Source of the DNA: Anaerolineales bacterium
GTDB taxonomy: Bacteria; Chloroflexota; Anaerolineae; Anaerolineales; Villigracilaceae
Assembly (NCBI GenBank): GCA_030680795.1
Contig: JAUXUL010000012.1
Span: forward strand, 33,873-97,872
Direction of reading: 5' to 3'
DNA: 64,000 nt
The position numbers were made by a program, and so were the translations under genes. Positions within the stretch are counted from its first letter, which is position 1; the number at the start of each line of letters is the position of its first letter. The notes beneath the pieces are model-generated. The model had not been told where the DNA came from, searched no databases, and was given only the letters and a program-made list of their open reading frames with translations. Shown in pieces: positions 26,010 to 34,782 of the stretch.

Positions 26010-26591
26010 TCAACTCATCATTTCCTTGCCGGCTTTGTAGGCTTTCATATTGCCTTCCGCGTATTTTGCCGGAATGCGAAGTTTCAACGTTTTCTCCCAC
26101 ACTTCCAGTGGGATGGGCAGCATAGTTGACAACGCGCCGAGTAGCACAACATTCGCCATGCGCCCATCGCCGAGGTCGCGCGCGATCTTCGATGCCGGCA
26201 GGACGATCACGCGCAGTCCCTTTGATTTCAAATACTCAACGGTCTCATGCGGGTAGATATTCTCCGCGTTGGTAACCGAGGCGGGAATCAATTCATAATC
26301 ATTAATGAAAACAATCCCGTTTTTTGGGTCAACATAATGGGCAAAGCGCAACGCCTCCAGTTTTTCCAAGCCGATCACGGCGAGCGCTTCGCCGGGTGTG
26401 ACGATTGGCGAATGTACTTTTTCGCCGAAGCGCACGTGCGTCTCCACGCTTCCGCCGCGTTGCGAGACGCCATGCACTTCGGTTTGTTTTGCGTCGAATC
26501 CCGCGCTGACCGCGGCAAGCGAGGTGAGTTCGGCGATCAATAACGATCCCTGCCCGCCGACCCCTGCAAACATCAGGCTGTATGGTTTCAT
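26010..26591 (-). CDS. iorB: Indolepyruvate-type ferredoxin oxidoreductase, beta subunit
   Basis: A 193-residue gamma-domain protein of 2-oxoacid:ferredoxin oxidoreductases, starting MKPYSLMFAGVGGQGSLLIA with TEVHGVSQRGGSVETHVRFG, both diagnostic. It forms the active enzyme with the large subunit encoded upstream and overlaps it by four bases (ATGA). The enzyme converts aryl-2-oxoacids to acyl-CoA, carbon dioxide and reduced ferredoxin. In this context it could act on phenylpyruvate or phenylglyoxylate. The latter would give benzoyl-CoA directly, and the reduced ferredoxin is the electron donor needed by benzoyl-CoA reductase. Confidence 0.92.
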   Translation of the reverse strand: MKPYSLMFAGVGGQGSLLIAELTSLAAVSAGFDAKQTEVHGVSQRGGSVETHVRFGEKVHSPIVTPGEALAVIGLEKLEALRFAHYVDPKNGIVFINDYELIPASVTNAENIYPHETVEYLKSKGLRVIVLPASKIARDLGDGRMANVVLLGALSTMLPIPLEVWEKTLKLRIPAKYAEGNMKAYKAGKEMMS

Positions 26592-28333
26592 GCAAATGCC
26601 TCCGCTAATTTGATCGCGTCCGTCGGGCAGACCTGCGCGCAAACCGTACACGATGTGCATTCGTTCGCGGCGATGACGGGATAATTCTGGTCCGTTCGTG
26701 TAATGGCGGGACACCAAACCTTGAAGCACGCGTCGCATTGTGTGCAAAGTTCCTCTTCCACTATAAAGGAGATGACATTCCGCTTTTTCATTTCTGGAAG
26801 TTGCTGGCACGCTCCCCGCGCGATCACCACCGACGGTCCCTTGTACGCGATGGCGCGTCGAAGCGTGTTGACGATTTCCTTGCGGTGCCACGTATCCACC
26901 ACTTCGACGGAACCCACGCCCATAGCGCGGCAAAAAGACTCAAGATCCAGTTTGGGCGCTTCCTGTCCAAAAACATTTTTTCCTGAAGCAGGATTTTGTT
27001 GGCTGCCTGTCATGCCTGTTGCGGAGTTATCCAAAATTACAAGCGTGAGATGGCTCTTGTTGTAGACCGCGTCGATGAGCGGTGGGATACCCGCGTGAAT
27101 GAAAGTCGAATCGCCGATGACTGCGACGGTATCTTCGTGTCCGGCTTGTTCCAAGCCAACCGCCACGCCGATGCTCGCGCCCATGCAGAACGTGGTGTGT
27201 TCGGCTTCGTAGGGAGGCAATGCGCCCATCGTGTAGCAGCCGATGTCGCCCGATACAGTGACTTTTAATTGCTTCAACGCCGCGAAGACCGTGCGATGTC
27301 CGCAACCGACGCACATCATCGGCGGACGCGGGATGAGGTTAACACCTTCTGTGTATGGCTCGGGCGGATCGCCAAGCGCGAGTGCGTTTTGCAAACGCCC
27401 CGGCGAGTATTCGCCGATCACGCCGAATATTTCCTTACCCTTGATGTTTGTAATTCCCAAATTGCGCATATATTCTTCGATGAACGGCTCGCCCTCCTCA
27501 ATCACGTAGACGGTTTGATATGCGGAACAAAACTCGCGCAGCAACTTTGCAGGTAATGGGAAGGTCATTCCCAAACGCAAGACTCCCGCCTCTGGCATGA
27601 CCTCCTTGACATATTGATAAGTGATTCCCGAAGTCACAACGCCAATTGATTTATTATCGCTGTGCTCGACGCGATTGAACGGACATGTTTCGGCGTAATC
27701 CATGAGCGCGTTAAGCGTTTTTTCCACTTCGGGTCGGCGCGCCAGTCGATAGATCGGCACGGAGAAGCGCTTTGCGTCGCGCACGAATTCCTTCTGTTCA
27801 ACTTCCTTGCGTTCGCCGACTTCGACCAATCCTTTATGATGCGCGATGCGCGTGGTGGTGCGTAACATAACCGGCGATTTGAATTGTTCGGATAATTCCA
27901 ATCCTGCGATGATGAAGTCGTGACATTCCTGCGCGTCGCTCGGTTCCAGCACAGGGACTTTACCCACGCGCGCAAGGTAGCGATTATCCTGCTCGTTCTG
28001 AGAGGAGTGCATGCCCGGGTCATCAGCCGAGATGACCACAAATCCGCCGTTCGTGCCTGAGTATGGAAAGACCATGAAGGCGTCCGCCGCGACATTCAAG
28101 CCGACGTGCTTCATCGTGACGAGCACGCGCAAACCGCCGATGGCCGCGCCCATGCCTTCCTCAAACGCGACTTTTTCATTTGCCGACCAGCGCGGGTTGG
28201 TTTCAGGGAAGCGCGTTGCGAGAGTCTCGATGATCTCGGTGCTGGGCGTGCCGGGATAGCCGGAGACAAATTTCACTCCGGCCTCCCATGCCCCGCGGGC
28301 GATGGCTTCATTGCCTAACAAAAATTCGCGCAT
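26588..28333 (-). CDS. iorA: Indolepyruvate-type ferredoxin oxidoreductase, alpha subunit
   Basis: A 581-residue large subunit with the N-terminal pyrimidine-binding domain (FVSGYPGTPSTEIIE), a TPP-binding domain (VAVIGDSTFIHAGIPPLIDA ... LDNSATGMTGSQ), and a C-terminal pair of [4Fe-4S] motifs (CTQCDACFKVWCP and CTSCTVCAQVCP). I start it at the ATG at 28333 behind CGGAGAT; longer in-frame sequence upstream is translated REP repeat. Indolepyruvate oxidoreductases favour arylpyruvates, matching the aromatic gene run. It would supply low-potential ferredoxin for the adjacent ATP-driven benzoyl-CoA reductase, whose own ferredoxin gene is not seen here. Confidence 0.94.
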   Translation of the reverse strand: MREFLLGNEAIARGAWEAGVKFVSGYPGTPSTEIIETLATRFPETNPRWSANEKVAFEEGMGAAIGGLRVLVTMKHVGLNVAADAFMVFPYSGTNGGFVVISADDPGMHSSQNEQDNRYLARVGKVPVLEPSDAQECHDFIIAGLELSEQFKSPVMLRTTTRIAHHKGLVEVGERKEVEQKEFVRDAKRFSVPIYRLARRPEVEKTLNALMDYAETCPFNRVEHSDNKSIGVVTSGITYQYVKEVMPEAGVLRLGMTFPLPAKLLREFCSAYQTVYVIEEGEPFIEEYMRNLGITNIKGKEIFGVIGEYSPGRLQNALALGDPPEPYTEGVNLIPRPPMMCVGCGHRTVFAALKQLKVTVSGDIGCYTMGALPPYEAEHTTFCMGASIGVAVGLEQAGHEDTVAVIGDSTFIHAGIPPLIDAVYNKSHLTLVILDNSATGMTGSQQNPASGKNVFGQEAPKLDLESFCRAMGVGSVEVVDTWHRKEIVNTLRRAIAYKGPSVVIARGACQQLPEMKKRNVISFIVEEELCTQCDACFKVWCPAITRTDQNYPVIAANECTSCTVCAQVCPTDAIKLAEAFA

Positions 28334-28351
28334 GGCATCTCCGTGTTGCAT

Positions 28352-28448
28352 GTCATTGCGAGGAGGGTGTTCTTCCCTACGAAGCAATTTCCTGTTACGA
28401 GGGGGATTGCTTCGTCGCAAGGAACAAGAGCGCTCCTCGCAATGACGG
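28352..28448. repeat. REP-like palindromic repeat before iorA
   Basis: Opens gtcattgcgaggagggtg and closes gagcgctcctcgcaatgac, with internal gaagcaatttcc and gggattgcttcgtcgc arms. It fills the gap between the amidohydrolase stop and the iorA ribosome-binding site. Confidence 0.87.
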
Positions 28449-28451
28449 TTC

Positions 28452-29312
28452 CTACAATTTTAAAATCCTTGCCGCATTATCATAAAGAATGGTTTGCTTT
28501 GCCTCTTCCGAAATGGGTAAAGCCCTGATCGCATCGGGATTGCGCCGCAGATCTGGGTTGCCTGGCCAATCTGAGCCATAAACGACTTTATCTGCAAGTT
28601 CATCGAGCCGCGGAAAATATTCCAGTAAATTCTTGGCGGGCAAGCCAGAGATTTCCATGTAAACGTTTGCATGCCGCCGCGCCATCCAAAAGGCTTGCTG
28701 ATACCAGAACGGTCTTCCAGAGTGAGCCATCAAAATATTCAGTTCGGGAAAATCTATTGCCACATCGTCCAACAGCAACGGGTCGCCGTATTTGATGCGC
28801 GCGCCTTTGAAGACCGACGATCCCGTATGTACCATCATGGGCAGGCCAAGTTCCTGCGCCTTTGCATACAGCGGATACATGCGCGGGTCGTTGGCGTAAT
28901 GCTGCTGGTAGGTCGGATACACTTTGATGCCTCGGAAATCGTAAGTCTTCACTAACCTTTCGAGTTCGGCGGCCAGATCATTGACGATGAATGGATTGAG
29001 GCTGGCGAATGGCAACACGCGTCCGCACGGACCTGAGGCTGGGTCGGCGATCCTGTTGGCTTCCGCGCAGAATTTGCCAACGTACTCGTTATCCGCGACT
29101 CCTGTTGTGATCGGTGAAACTTCTGCAAGCCCGATAGCCCAGTCAATATCGTTTGCCTGCAAATATTGACGAATGCCTTGAGGGGTGAGTATCCGTTCGA
29201 TAAATTCATCCAGATCTCCTGAATAGTTGGAACGCATCCAATCCATTACCCAGAGATGTTCGTGTTCTGGGCGGCTGAGATGCACGTGGAAATCAATGAT
29301 CATATTACTCAC
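28452..29312 (-). CDS. Amidohydrolase family 2 (ACMSD-like) protein
   Basis: A 286-residue TIM-barrel metal hydrolase/decarboxylase. Metal-binding positions are [11 protein letters not shown] at the N-terminus, [20 protein letters not shown] and the terminal [10 protein letters not shown]. Family members include aminocarboxymuconate semialdehyde decarboxylase, aromatic-acid decarboxylases and lactonases. It overlaps the dehydrogenase gene by four bases, so it belongs to the aromatic operon. The known benzoyl-CoA route needs no such enzyme. A role in hydrolysis or decarboxylation of a side substrate feeding the pathway is possible; nothing in the sequence decides it. Confidence 0.85.
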   Translation of the reverse strand: MSNMIIDFHVHLSRPEHEHLWVMDWMRSNYSGDLDEFIERILTPQGIRQYLQANDIDWAIGLAEVSPITTGVADNEYVGKFCAEANRIADPASGPCGRVLPFASLNPFIVNDLAAELERLVKTYDFRGIKVYPTYQQHYANDPRMYPLYAKAQELGLPMMVHTGSSVFKGARIKYGDPLLLDDVAIDFPELNILMAHSGRPFWYQQAFWMARRHANVYMEISGLPAKNLLEYFPRLDELADKVVYGSDWPGNPDLRRNPDAIRALPISEEAKQTILYDNAARILKL

Positions 29313-30331
29313 GGGACTATCACCGAGCGGATACCCTCGCCGCTTCGCAATGTATCAAACGCGGCATTGATTTCATTCAGAGGGAATTGCGCTGTGACAA
29401 GTTCCTTTACTTTGATCTTGCCTTGCCGCGCCAATTCCAATACGCGTGGATAATCCACCGCGCGGCAGCCAAGCGACCCGACGATTTCCATTTCCCGGTA
29501 CATGACACGCCCTGTATCGAGGGTCATCGGTTTATCGGTATACCCGACCACTACAAAGCGTCCGCCTGTGCGAATGCAGCCGAAGGTTTGCGCTTGGGTT
29601 GTGGGATTGCCAATGGCTTCAAAGCCGATGTCTGCCCCACCTCCCGTCAGTTTGCGGACTTCCTTATCCACGCGCTCGACAGTTTTGGCGTTGATCGTGG
29701 CTTGCGCGCCAAGTTTCTTTGCCCATTCCAATTTTGAATCGATCACATCCACGGCGATGACTATTGCGCCAACAGCCGCAGCGACTTGCACCAGATTTAA
29801 TCCAATGCCCCCGCATCCGAAAACAATGACCGAATCGCCAGGCTTCACTTGTCCGCGATTGACAACCGCGTGATAAGGCGTTGTGACCGCGTCCGCGATG
29901 ATGGAACTTTCGATCAATGGAAGTTCATCAGGCAAACCGATGATATCTTTGGCAGGCGCGAGCATGTACTCTGCATAACCGCCATCCACGTTGTTGCCGA
30001 ACATGACCATCTTCTCGCAAATATTTTCGCGTCCGGTGCGGCACATCGTACATTGTCCACAGCCATAAACGGCAGGAAGTAACACGCGCACGCCTTCCTT
30101 CCATTGCGAGACTCCCACGCCCAATCCTGCAACTGTGCCAGAGACCTCATGTCCCAGCACGAGCGGCGGTTTCTTGAAAGTCGGCACGCCATGGTCAATG
30201 TAGTGCAGGTCAGTGTGACAGACTCCGCAGCCCGCTACTTTAACCAGAACTTCTCCCGTGCCCGGGGTTGGGATTGGTATTTCTTCCACAGCCAACGCTT
30301 GGTTGGCGGCATGAAAAACAGCAGCCTTCAT
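29309..30331 (-). CDS. had: 6-hydroxycyclohex-1-ene-1-carbonyl-CoA dehydrogenase-like zinc alcohol dehydrogenase
   Basis: A 340-residue medium-chain zinc dehydrogenase. Catalytic zinc ligands are in [16 protein letters not shown] and LGHEVSGTV. The structural-zinc lobe is [15 protein letters not shown], and the NAD fold is [15 protein letters not shown]. Beside the dienoyl-CoA hydratase and ring hydrolase genes it best fits Had/BzdX, which oxidises the hydroxylated ring product to the 6-oxo-cyclohexene-carbonyl-CoA with NAD. It overlaps thiolase by four bases on one side and the amidohydrolase on the other. It is slightly shorter than I recall for proteobacterial Had. The alternative is a generic alcohol dehydrogenase, less likely in this company. 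Confidence 0.85.
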   Translation of the reverse strand: MKAAVFHAANQALAVEEIPIPTPGTGEVLVKVAGCGVCHTDLHYIDHGVPTFKKPPLVLGHEVSGTVAGLGVGVSQWKEGVRVLLPAVYGCGQCTMCRTGRENICEKMVMFGNNVDGGYAEYMLAPAKDIIGLPDELPLIESSIIADAVTTPYHAVVNRGQVKPGDSVIVFGCGGIGLNLVQVAAAVGAIVIAVDVIDSKLEWAKKLGAQATINAKTVERVDKEVRKLTGGGADIGFEAIGNPTTQAQTFGCIRTGGRFVVVGYTDKPMTLDTGRVMYREMEIVGSLGCRAVDYPRVLELARQGKIKVKELVTAQFPLNEINAAFDTLRSGEGIRSVIVP

Positions 30332-31527
30332 ACTTTCACCTCCAGCACGATTGCCGCGGCTGTATCGCCCGCCGCGCAGCCAGTGAACAGACCATATCCG
30401 CCGCCGAGCAAAACCAATTCTTCAATCAACTCGATGATGAGTCTCATACCGGTCGGTGCCTGTGGATGTCCCCAGATCAGGGATGAACCGTAGTTGTTCA
30501 TCTTATCCAATCCAACACCCAACTCGCGGCTGAGAAAAATATCGTTCACAGCAAATGGATTGTGAGTCTTGATGGCTTTGATATTTTTTATATCCAGGCC
30601 AGTCTGCGCCAACGCGCTGCGCACAGCAGGGACATTCGCCTTGGGCATAAAGCCTTTCGCGGCGCGTCCTTCATTGAAAGACAGGATTTGAATTTCGATT
30701 TTTGAATCTTTGCTGAGTTCGCGTGCTTTTTCGCGCGTGGTGACGATCATGCCCGCGTTTCCATCGGCGGGGAAGGTTTGTCCGCCAAATGTGACCGTGC
30801 CATCCGGCATGACGGGTTTGAGTTTCGCCAATCCTTCCGCAGTGGACGGGAAGATGCCTTCGTCGTCTGTGACTGTCGCGACGACTTTTCTTCCAGAGGG
30901 ATTGATTTCCACAGGCGACATATAAAGTTTGTGGAAAGCCGCGTCGTTTTCAAGCGCCGATTGGTATTGGGCATAGCGCATTAGCGTCACTTCATGTTGT
31001 TCAGCGGTGGCGATAACTGCTTCCTTCGCGACATTTTCCGCTGTCTGCAACATGCTGTTGCCCGCGAATGGATCGCGGTTGAAGTTGTCCCACACCCAAT
31101 CTTCCGCGTCGCCGCGCCCGCCGGGATTATTCGGATTCGGATACAGCAGGTGAGGTCCATTCGAGGTGCGATCCGCAGTGATGCACAGAATCGAGTCACT
31201 GCTGTCTGTTTCCACAGCCTGAGAAGCGCTGCCGATCACCCGCGCAGAGGTTGCGCATGCCTGCGAAAAAACGGGTCCCGTGACTCCTTCCGCGCCGATC
31301 ATGCCGGCCAGCCACGGCGCGCCGTAAAACGACTGCGTCGCGGGGATGGTCATGCCGAGATAGACATTGCTGAAAGTCTTGGGCGAAATGTCCCGCGCTT
31401 CCAATGCTTTGCGCGCCACATCTGCCGAGAATTTCAGCGCGTGCAGATTGGCGAAACTTCCCTGCCAGCGCGCGAAGGGCGAAGACCAATATCCGCCGTA
31501 GGGAATGTAGGTTTTCTGGTATGCCAT
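30328..31527 (-). CDS. Thiolase (acetyl-CoA acyltransferase), catalytic residues intact
   Basis: A 399-residue thiolase starting [20 protein letters not shown] at 31527, one base before the SDR stop. Active-site features are complete: nucleophile Cys in [21 protein letters not shown], His in [14 protein letters not shown] and the second Cys in [12 protein letters not shown]. It should cleave a 3-oxoacyl-CoA with CoA, releasing acetyl-CoA. In benzoyl-CoA breakdown that is the 3-oxopimeloyl-CoA step after ring opening. Unlike the thiolase homologue at 8863 this copy is clearly catalytic. It is tightly packed with the SDR and dehydrogenase genes. Confidence 0.9.
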   Translation of the reverse strand: MAYQKTYIPYGGYWSSPFARWQGSFANLHALKFSADVARKALEARDISPKTFSNVYLGMTIPATQSFYGAPWLAGMIGAEGVTGPVFSQACATSARVIGSASQAVETDSSDSILCITADRTSNGPHLLYPNPNNPGGRGDAEDWVWDNFNRDPFAGNSMLQTAENVAKEAVIATAEQHEVTLMRYAQYQSALENDAAFHKLYMSPVEINPSGRKVVATVTDDEGIFPSTAEGLAKLKPVMPDGTVTFGGQTFPADGNAGMIVTTREKARELSKDSKIEIQILSFNEGRAAKGFMPKANVPAVRSALAQTGLDIKNIKAIKTHNPFAVNDIFLSRELGVGLDKMNNYGSSLIWGHPQAPTGMRLIIELIEELVLLGGGYGLFTGCAAGDTAAAIVLEVKV

Positions 31528-31528
31528 G

Positions 31529-32296
31529 TTACGCTCCCACGGTTTGACCGCCGTCAACGAAGATGACCTGCCCCGTGATAAACGAAGCCTGATCGCTGGC
31601 AAGGAAGGCATGCACAGCCGCGATCTCGGAGGGTTCAGCCATGCGTTTCAGTGGAATTTTCTCGAGCAAGCCCGCCATGATGTTCTCAGGGATGGCTGCC
31701 GTCATGCGCGTCTTCGTGCCACCCGGCGCGATGCAGTTGACCGCGATGTTGAAGCGCGCCCACTCCAGCGCGAGAGTTTGAGTCAGACCCATCACGCCCG
31801 CTTTCGACGCGGCGTAATTCGACTGTCCCACGTGTCCGATAGCCGCAACCGAAGCGGTATTGACGATACGTCCGTATTTTTGCTTGATCATTTGGACGGA
31901 GGCGATCTGCGAACACAGCCACGTGCCTTTCAAGTTGACGTTTAGCACCACATCCCACTGATCGTCGGACATGAGTTTGACTTCGCCATCCTTGATGCGC
32001 GTGGTCAGCGCATCGCGTGTGATGCCCGCGTTGTTAATCAACACGTCGAGCCTGCCATGTTCTTTGACAATGGCATCCAGCACGCCTTGCACTTCTTCGC
32101 GCGAGGTGATATTCGCCTTCATGGCCGTTACTTTGCCGCCTGCTTTTTCTGCCTCTGCGCGGGTTTCTTCCAAGCCAGCCTCATCCAAATCTATGGTCAC
32201 GACCTTCGCGCCTTCTTCAAGAAAGCGCAGTACGATGGCGCGCCCGATTCCATTTCCGCCGCCCGTGATCAATGCAACTTTATCTTTGAGTAACAT
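31529..32296 (-). CDS. Short-chain dehydrogenase (3-hydroxyacyl-CoA dehydrogenase-like)
   Basis: A 255-residue classical SDR: ALITGGGNGIGRAIV cofactor motif, NNAGITRDAL, catalytic Ser in VNTASVAAIGHVG and YAASKAGVMG (YxxxK), ending in the substrate loop VDGGQTVGA. The ATG at 32296 is preceded by GGAGG and chosen over an in-frame TTG four codons earlier. FabG-like SDRs in such clusters oxidise 3-hydroxyacyl-CoA, here plausibly 3-hydroxypimeloyl-CoA, the product of ring hydrolysis, before thiolysis by the adjacent thiolase. A fatty-acid synthesis role is less likely inside this operon. Confidence 0.9.
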   Translation of the reverse strand: MLLKDKVALITGGGNGIGRAIVLRFLEEGAKVVTIDLDEAGLEETRAEAEKAGGKVTAMKANITSREEVQGVLDAIVKEHGRLDVLINNAGITRDALTTRIKDGEVKLMSDDQWDVVLNVNLKGTWLCSQIASVQMIKQKYGRIVNTASVAAIGHVGQSNYAASKAGVMGLTQTLALEWARFNIAVNCIAPGGTKTRMTAAIPENIMAGLLEKIPLKRMAEPSEIAAVHAFLASDQASFITGQVIFVDGGQTVGA

Positions 32297-32318
32297 TGTG
32301 TCCTCCAATTATTTTTTA

Positions 32319-32396
32319 TGTCATTGCGAGGAGCGGAACGACGAAGCAATCTCCTCGCAACAGGGGACTCCTTCGCTCCGCTCGCAGTGACATTGA
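32319..32396. repeat. REP-like palindromic repeat between MaoC and SDR genes
   Basis: A short family member opens gtcattgcgaggagcgg and closes cgctccgctcgcagtgaca, with internal gaagcaatctcctcgc. It sits wholly between two genes of the same operon. Confidence 0.85.
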
Positions 32397-32397
32397 T

Positions 32398-32847
32398 TTA
32401 CGATTTTGTTTTCATCAGGAGAGTCCACTCTCCTTCGACGACAACTTCATCCCGCTGATTACGAACGCGGGTTGCATACTTGATTACGCCGCGATCAGGT
32501 TTTGATGTCGGCTTCTTCTCGATCACTTCCATTTCAAGATGGATCGTATCGCCGAATTTCACCGCACCTTTGTAACGGGTGACCTGCTCGATCAATGCAA
32601 TGGTCGTGCCTTCAAAGATGCCCATCCAGTTCGCCATGCCCGTTGCCATGGCAAGGATCAATACGCCGTGCGCGATGCGCTCGCCGATGGGAGTTGACTT
32701 CCCAAATTCGGCGTCTGTGTGCAGGGGATTGAAATCGCCCGAGAGTCCGGCGAAGTTCACCACATCCGCTTCGGTGATGGTGCGCGCTTGCGAAGTATGG
32801 ATCGAACCAATTTCAAATTCATCATAAGTGAGTCCGCGTGATGCCAT
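32398..32847 (-). CDS. MaoC-like (R)-enoyl-CoA hydratase
   Basis: A 149-residue hot-dog-fold protein. The catalytic motif is seen in DFNPLHTDAEFGKSTPIGERIAHG (Asp/His of the hydratase-2 motif). MaoC proteins hydrate trans-2-enoyl-CoAs or act as structural dehydratase domains. In this operon it probably works with the SDR and thiolase in beta-oxidation of the C7 dicarboxyl-CoA, either hydrating an enoyl intermediate or accepting a side product. The ring hydration itself is done by the crotonase-type enzyme encoded just upstream. Confidence 0.88.
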   Translation of the reverse strand: MASRGLTYDEFEIGSIHTSQARTITEADVVNFAGLSGDFNPLHTDAEFGKSTPIGERIAHGVLILAMATGMANWMGIFEGTTIALIEQVTRYKGAVKFGDTIHLEMEVIEKKPTSKPDRGVIKYATRVRNQRDEVVVEGEWTLLMKTKS

Positions 32848-32902
32848 AGTGTGTCCTTTTTGTTTTCAAAAAATCAGCCGCCGGGAGCAATTTGCAACAT
32901 TA

Positions 32903-33667
32903 TTATTTATGCTTCCAAACCGCAGTCCGTTTTTCCATGAAAGCCGTCAATCCTTCGTGCGCGTCGGATGTCTTCATCAATTCATCCAAATAGAGTCTTT
33001 CCAACTCTGATGTTGAAGCATCCCAATTGCCGAAGCCTAATTGCAAAGCGCGCTTGGTCATTGTGAGCGCGACGCGGCTTAAACCTGACAACTGCGCCGT
33101 CTTCTCTTGAACCCATTGCTCCAATCCATCAGCGGGGACGACGACATTGACCAAGCCAAGTTTTAACGCTTCATCAGATGTGAGGGTGCGTCCCGTGAGG
33201 AGCATATCCGCCGCGGCGCGATAACCGATCATAAGCGGCAGTCTCAGCGCGGCGATGGGAGCGAATGCCGCAAGTTGAACCTCTGGTTGACCGATCTTTG
33301 CATTTTCAGTCATCACAGCGAGATCGCAGCACAGAACCAATTCACAGCCGCCGCCCAATGCGTGACCGTGAACGACTGCCAAAGTGGGGCAGGGTAAATT
33401 CGCCAGCAAACGGCAAGCCCTATCAAAGAGCGGGATCATCTCGCCGACTTTATCGGGAGTGTGATCCGCAATATCCACACCGGCGGAGAACATTTTCCCT
33501 TCGGCGCGCAGGATGAGGACGCGAATGCTTTCGTTGCGGGATAACTCCGTCAGCGCGGACTCGAGTTGACTCAAGGCGGCGATGTTAAGCACATTTAGCG
33601 GAGCCCTGTTCAAGGTCAGGGTGGATGCGCCGTTCTTCGTCTCAACATTGATGAATGAGTCGGTCAT
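32903..33667 (-). CDS. dch: Cyclohexa-1,5-diene-1-carbonyl-CoA hydratase-like enoyl-CoA hydratase
   Basis: A 254-residue crotonase-fold protein with LILRAEGKMFSAGVDIADH (oxyanion loop) and VHGHALGGGCELVLCCDLAV. Its length and its position between the ring hydrolase and the beta-oxidation genes fit Dch/BzdW, which adds water to the dienoyl-CoA made by benzoyl-CoA reductase. It overlaps the hydrolase gene by four bases. Its N-terminus (ETKNGASTLTLNRAPLNVLN) is also seen in general enoyl-CoA hydratases, so the specific call leans on context. Confidence 0.85.
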   Translation of the reverse strand: MTDSFINVETKNGASTLTLNRAPLNVLNIAALSQLESALTELSRNESIRVLILRAEGKMFSAGVDIADHTPDKVGEMIPLFDRACRLLANLPCPTLAVVHGHALGGGCELVLCCDLAVMTENAKIGQPEVQLAAFAPIAALRLPLMIGYRAAADMLLTGRTLTSDEALKLGLVNVVVPADGLEQWVQEKTAQLSGLSRVALTMTKRALQLGFGNWDASTSELERLYLDELMKTSDAHEGLTAFMEKRTAVWKHK

Positions 33668-34701
33668 TTTATTTCAGCGCCGCAAACACCGCAGTGAGCG
33701 AATTCTTCGGGCAGGGCTTTCGCGCCGCAGGCGGAGCAAGTCTTTTCGTATGCGCCCCAGATGAACTCGCTGCTCTTGCCTTGCGCGGCGCGTTCGCGCA
33801 GCATGCGATACCGTGACGGGCGCTTTTCGACGAAGGCGGTCATGCCTTCGAGCGGCTCCCATGACGTGTAATGGATTGACAGCCAATCGCGCGCGTGACC
33901 GATGGTCTGGTGCCAACTGAGATTCTTCCAGAAATTGACCTGCTCTTTGGTGTAACGCGTACACTCCTGAAATTTATCCACGAGTTCCTGCGCGAGAGCG
34001 TCCACTGCTTCATCGAGTTTGGCGAGATCTATGGCGTAGCCATCCGCACCCTTTTGGGCTTTGGCGATTTGTTCGGGTGTGGCGTGATCAATGAACTCGC
34101 CGTCTTTTTTGACCGATGGTGCGACTTGATTCACCAGGCCCCATTCCAACGCCTGATATGCGGGGATGCGGCGATTGGTCATCAGCATGTAGCGCGCGCG
34201 GCGGTCGCCAATTGTGATGGGCAGCCATTGTGTGGCGCCTCCCGCCGCGACACTGCCGACTCCCGTGCCGACCTGTCCCACCCAGGCATGTTCGGCGATG
34301 ACGCCGAGATCACACGCCAGTTGTGATTCGTTCCCACCGCCAGCTGCCATCCCATTTAATCGCGCAATGACTGGCTTGCCCGTGTTGACGATACTTTCGA
34401 TGTATGCGCCGAACAAGCGCATATATTTCCAGTAATCATGCGGCGAACGAGTGTAGCGTTCCTGATATTCTTTAACATCCCCGCCGGTGCAGAAGGCTTT
34501 ATCGCCTGCGCCCGTGTAAACGATGACCGCCACTTCATCGTCAAACGCTGCTTGACGAAAAGCGGTCGCCAGTTCCTCCAGCGCGTTGGTGCTGTAGGAG
34601 TTGTACACCTGGGGACGGTTGATGGTGATATGCGCCACCCAGTTCTCCTTTTCATAGATGATCTCTTTGAAATCTGTTTTTTGTTTTTTCAAGACGTCCA
34701 T
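33664..34701 (-). CDS. oah: 6-oxocyclohex-1-ene-1-carbonyl-CoA hydrolase (ring-opening)
   Basis: A 345-residue crotonase-family protein, longer than an ordinary enoyl-CoA hydratase. It has the oxyanion segment GDKAFCTGGDVKEYQERYTR and NGMAAGGGNESQLACDLGVIAEHA. A central insertion is followed by a C-terminal zinc ribbon with two CxxC pairs (KTCSACGAKALPEEFAHCGVCGAEI). That layout fits Oah/BzdY/BamA, which opens the alicyclic ring hydrolytically to give 3-hydroxypimeloyl-CoA. It is the hallmark enzyme of anaerobic benzoyl-CoA breakdown and the marker most useful for confirming the pathway. It lies 81 bases after the PaaX-like gene. Confidence 0.92.
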   Translation of the reverse strand: MDVLKKQKTDFKEIIYEKENWVAHITINRPQVYNSYSTNALEELATAFRQAAFDDEVAVIVYTGAGDKAFCTGGDVKEYQERYTRSPHDYWKYMRLFGAYIESIVNTGKPVIARLNGMAAGGGNESQLACDLGVIAEHAWVGQVGTGVGSVAAGGATQWLPITIGDRRARYMLMTNRRIPAYQALEWGLVNQVAPSVKKDGEFIDHATPEQIAKAQKGADGYAIDLAKLDEAVDALAQELVDKFQECTRYTKEQVNFWKNLSWHQTIGHARDWLSIHYTSWEPLEGMTAFVEKRPSRYRMLRERAAQGKSSEFIWGAYEKTCSACGAKALPEEFAHCGVCGAEIK

Positions 34702-34782
34702 GGTTCATCCTCCGATTTGATTTGGGTGTGTTTCAAATAAGTTGAGCGGAAACATCGCACTTTCAAGAATGGATTGCCTCAT

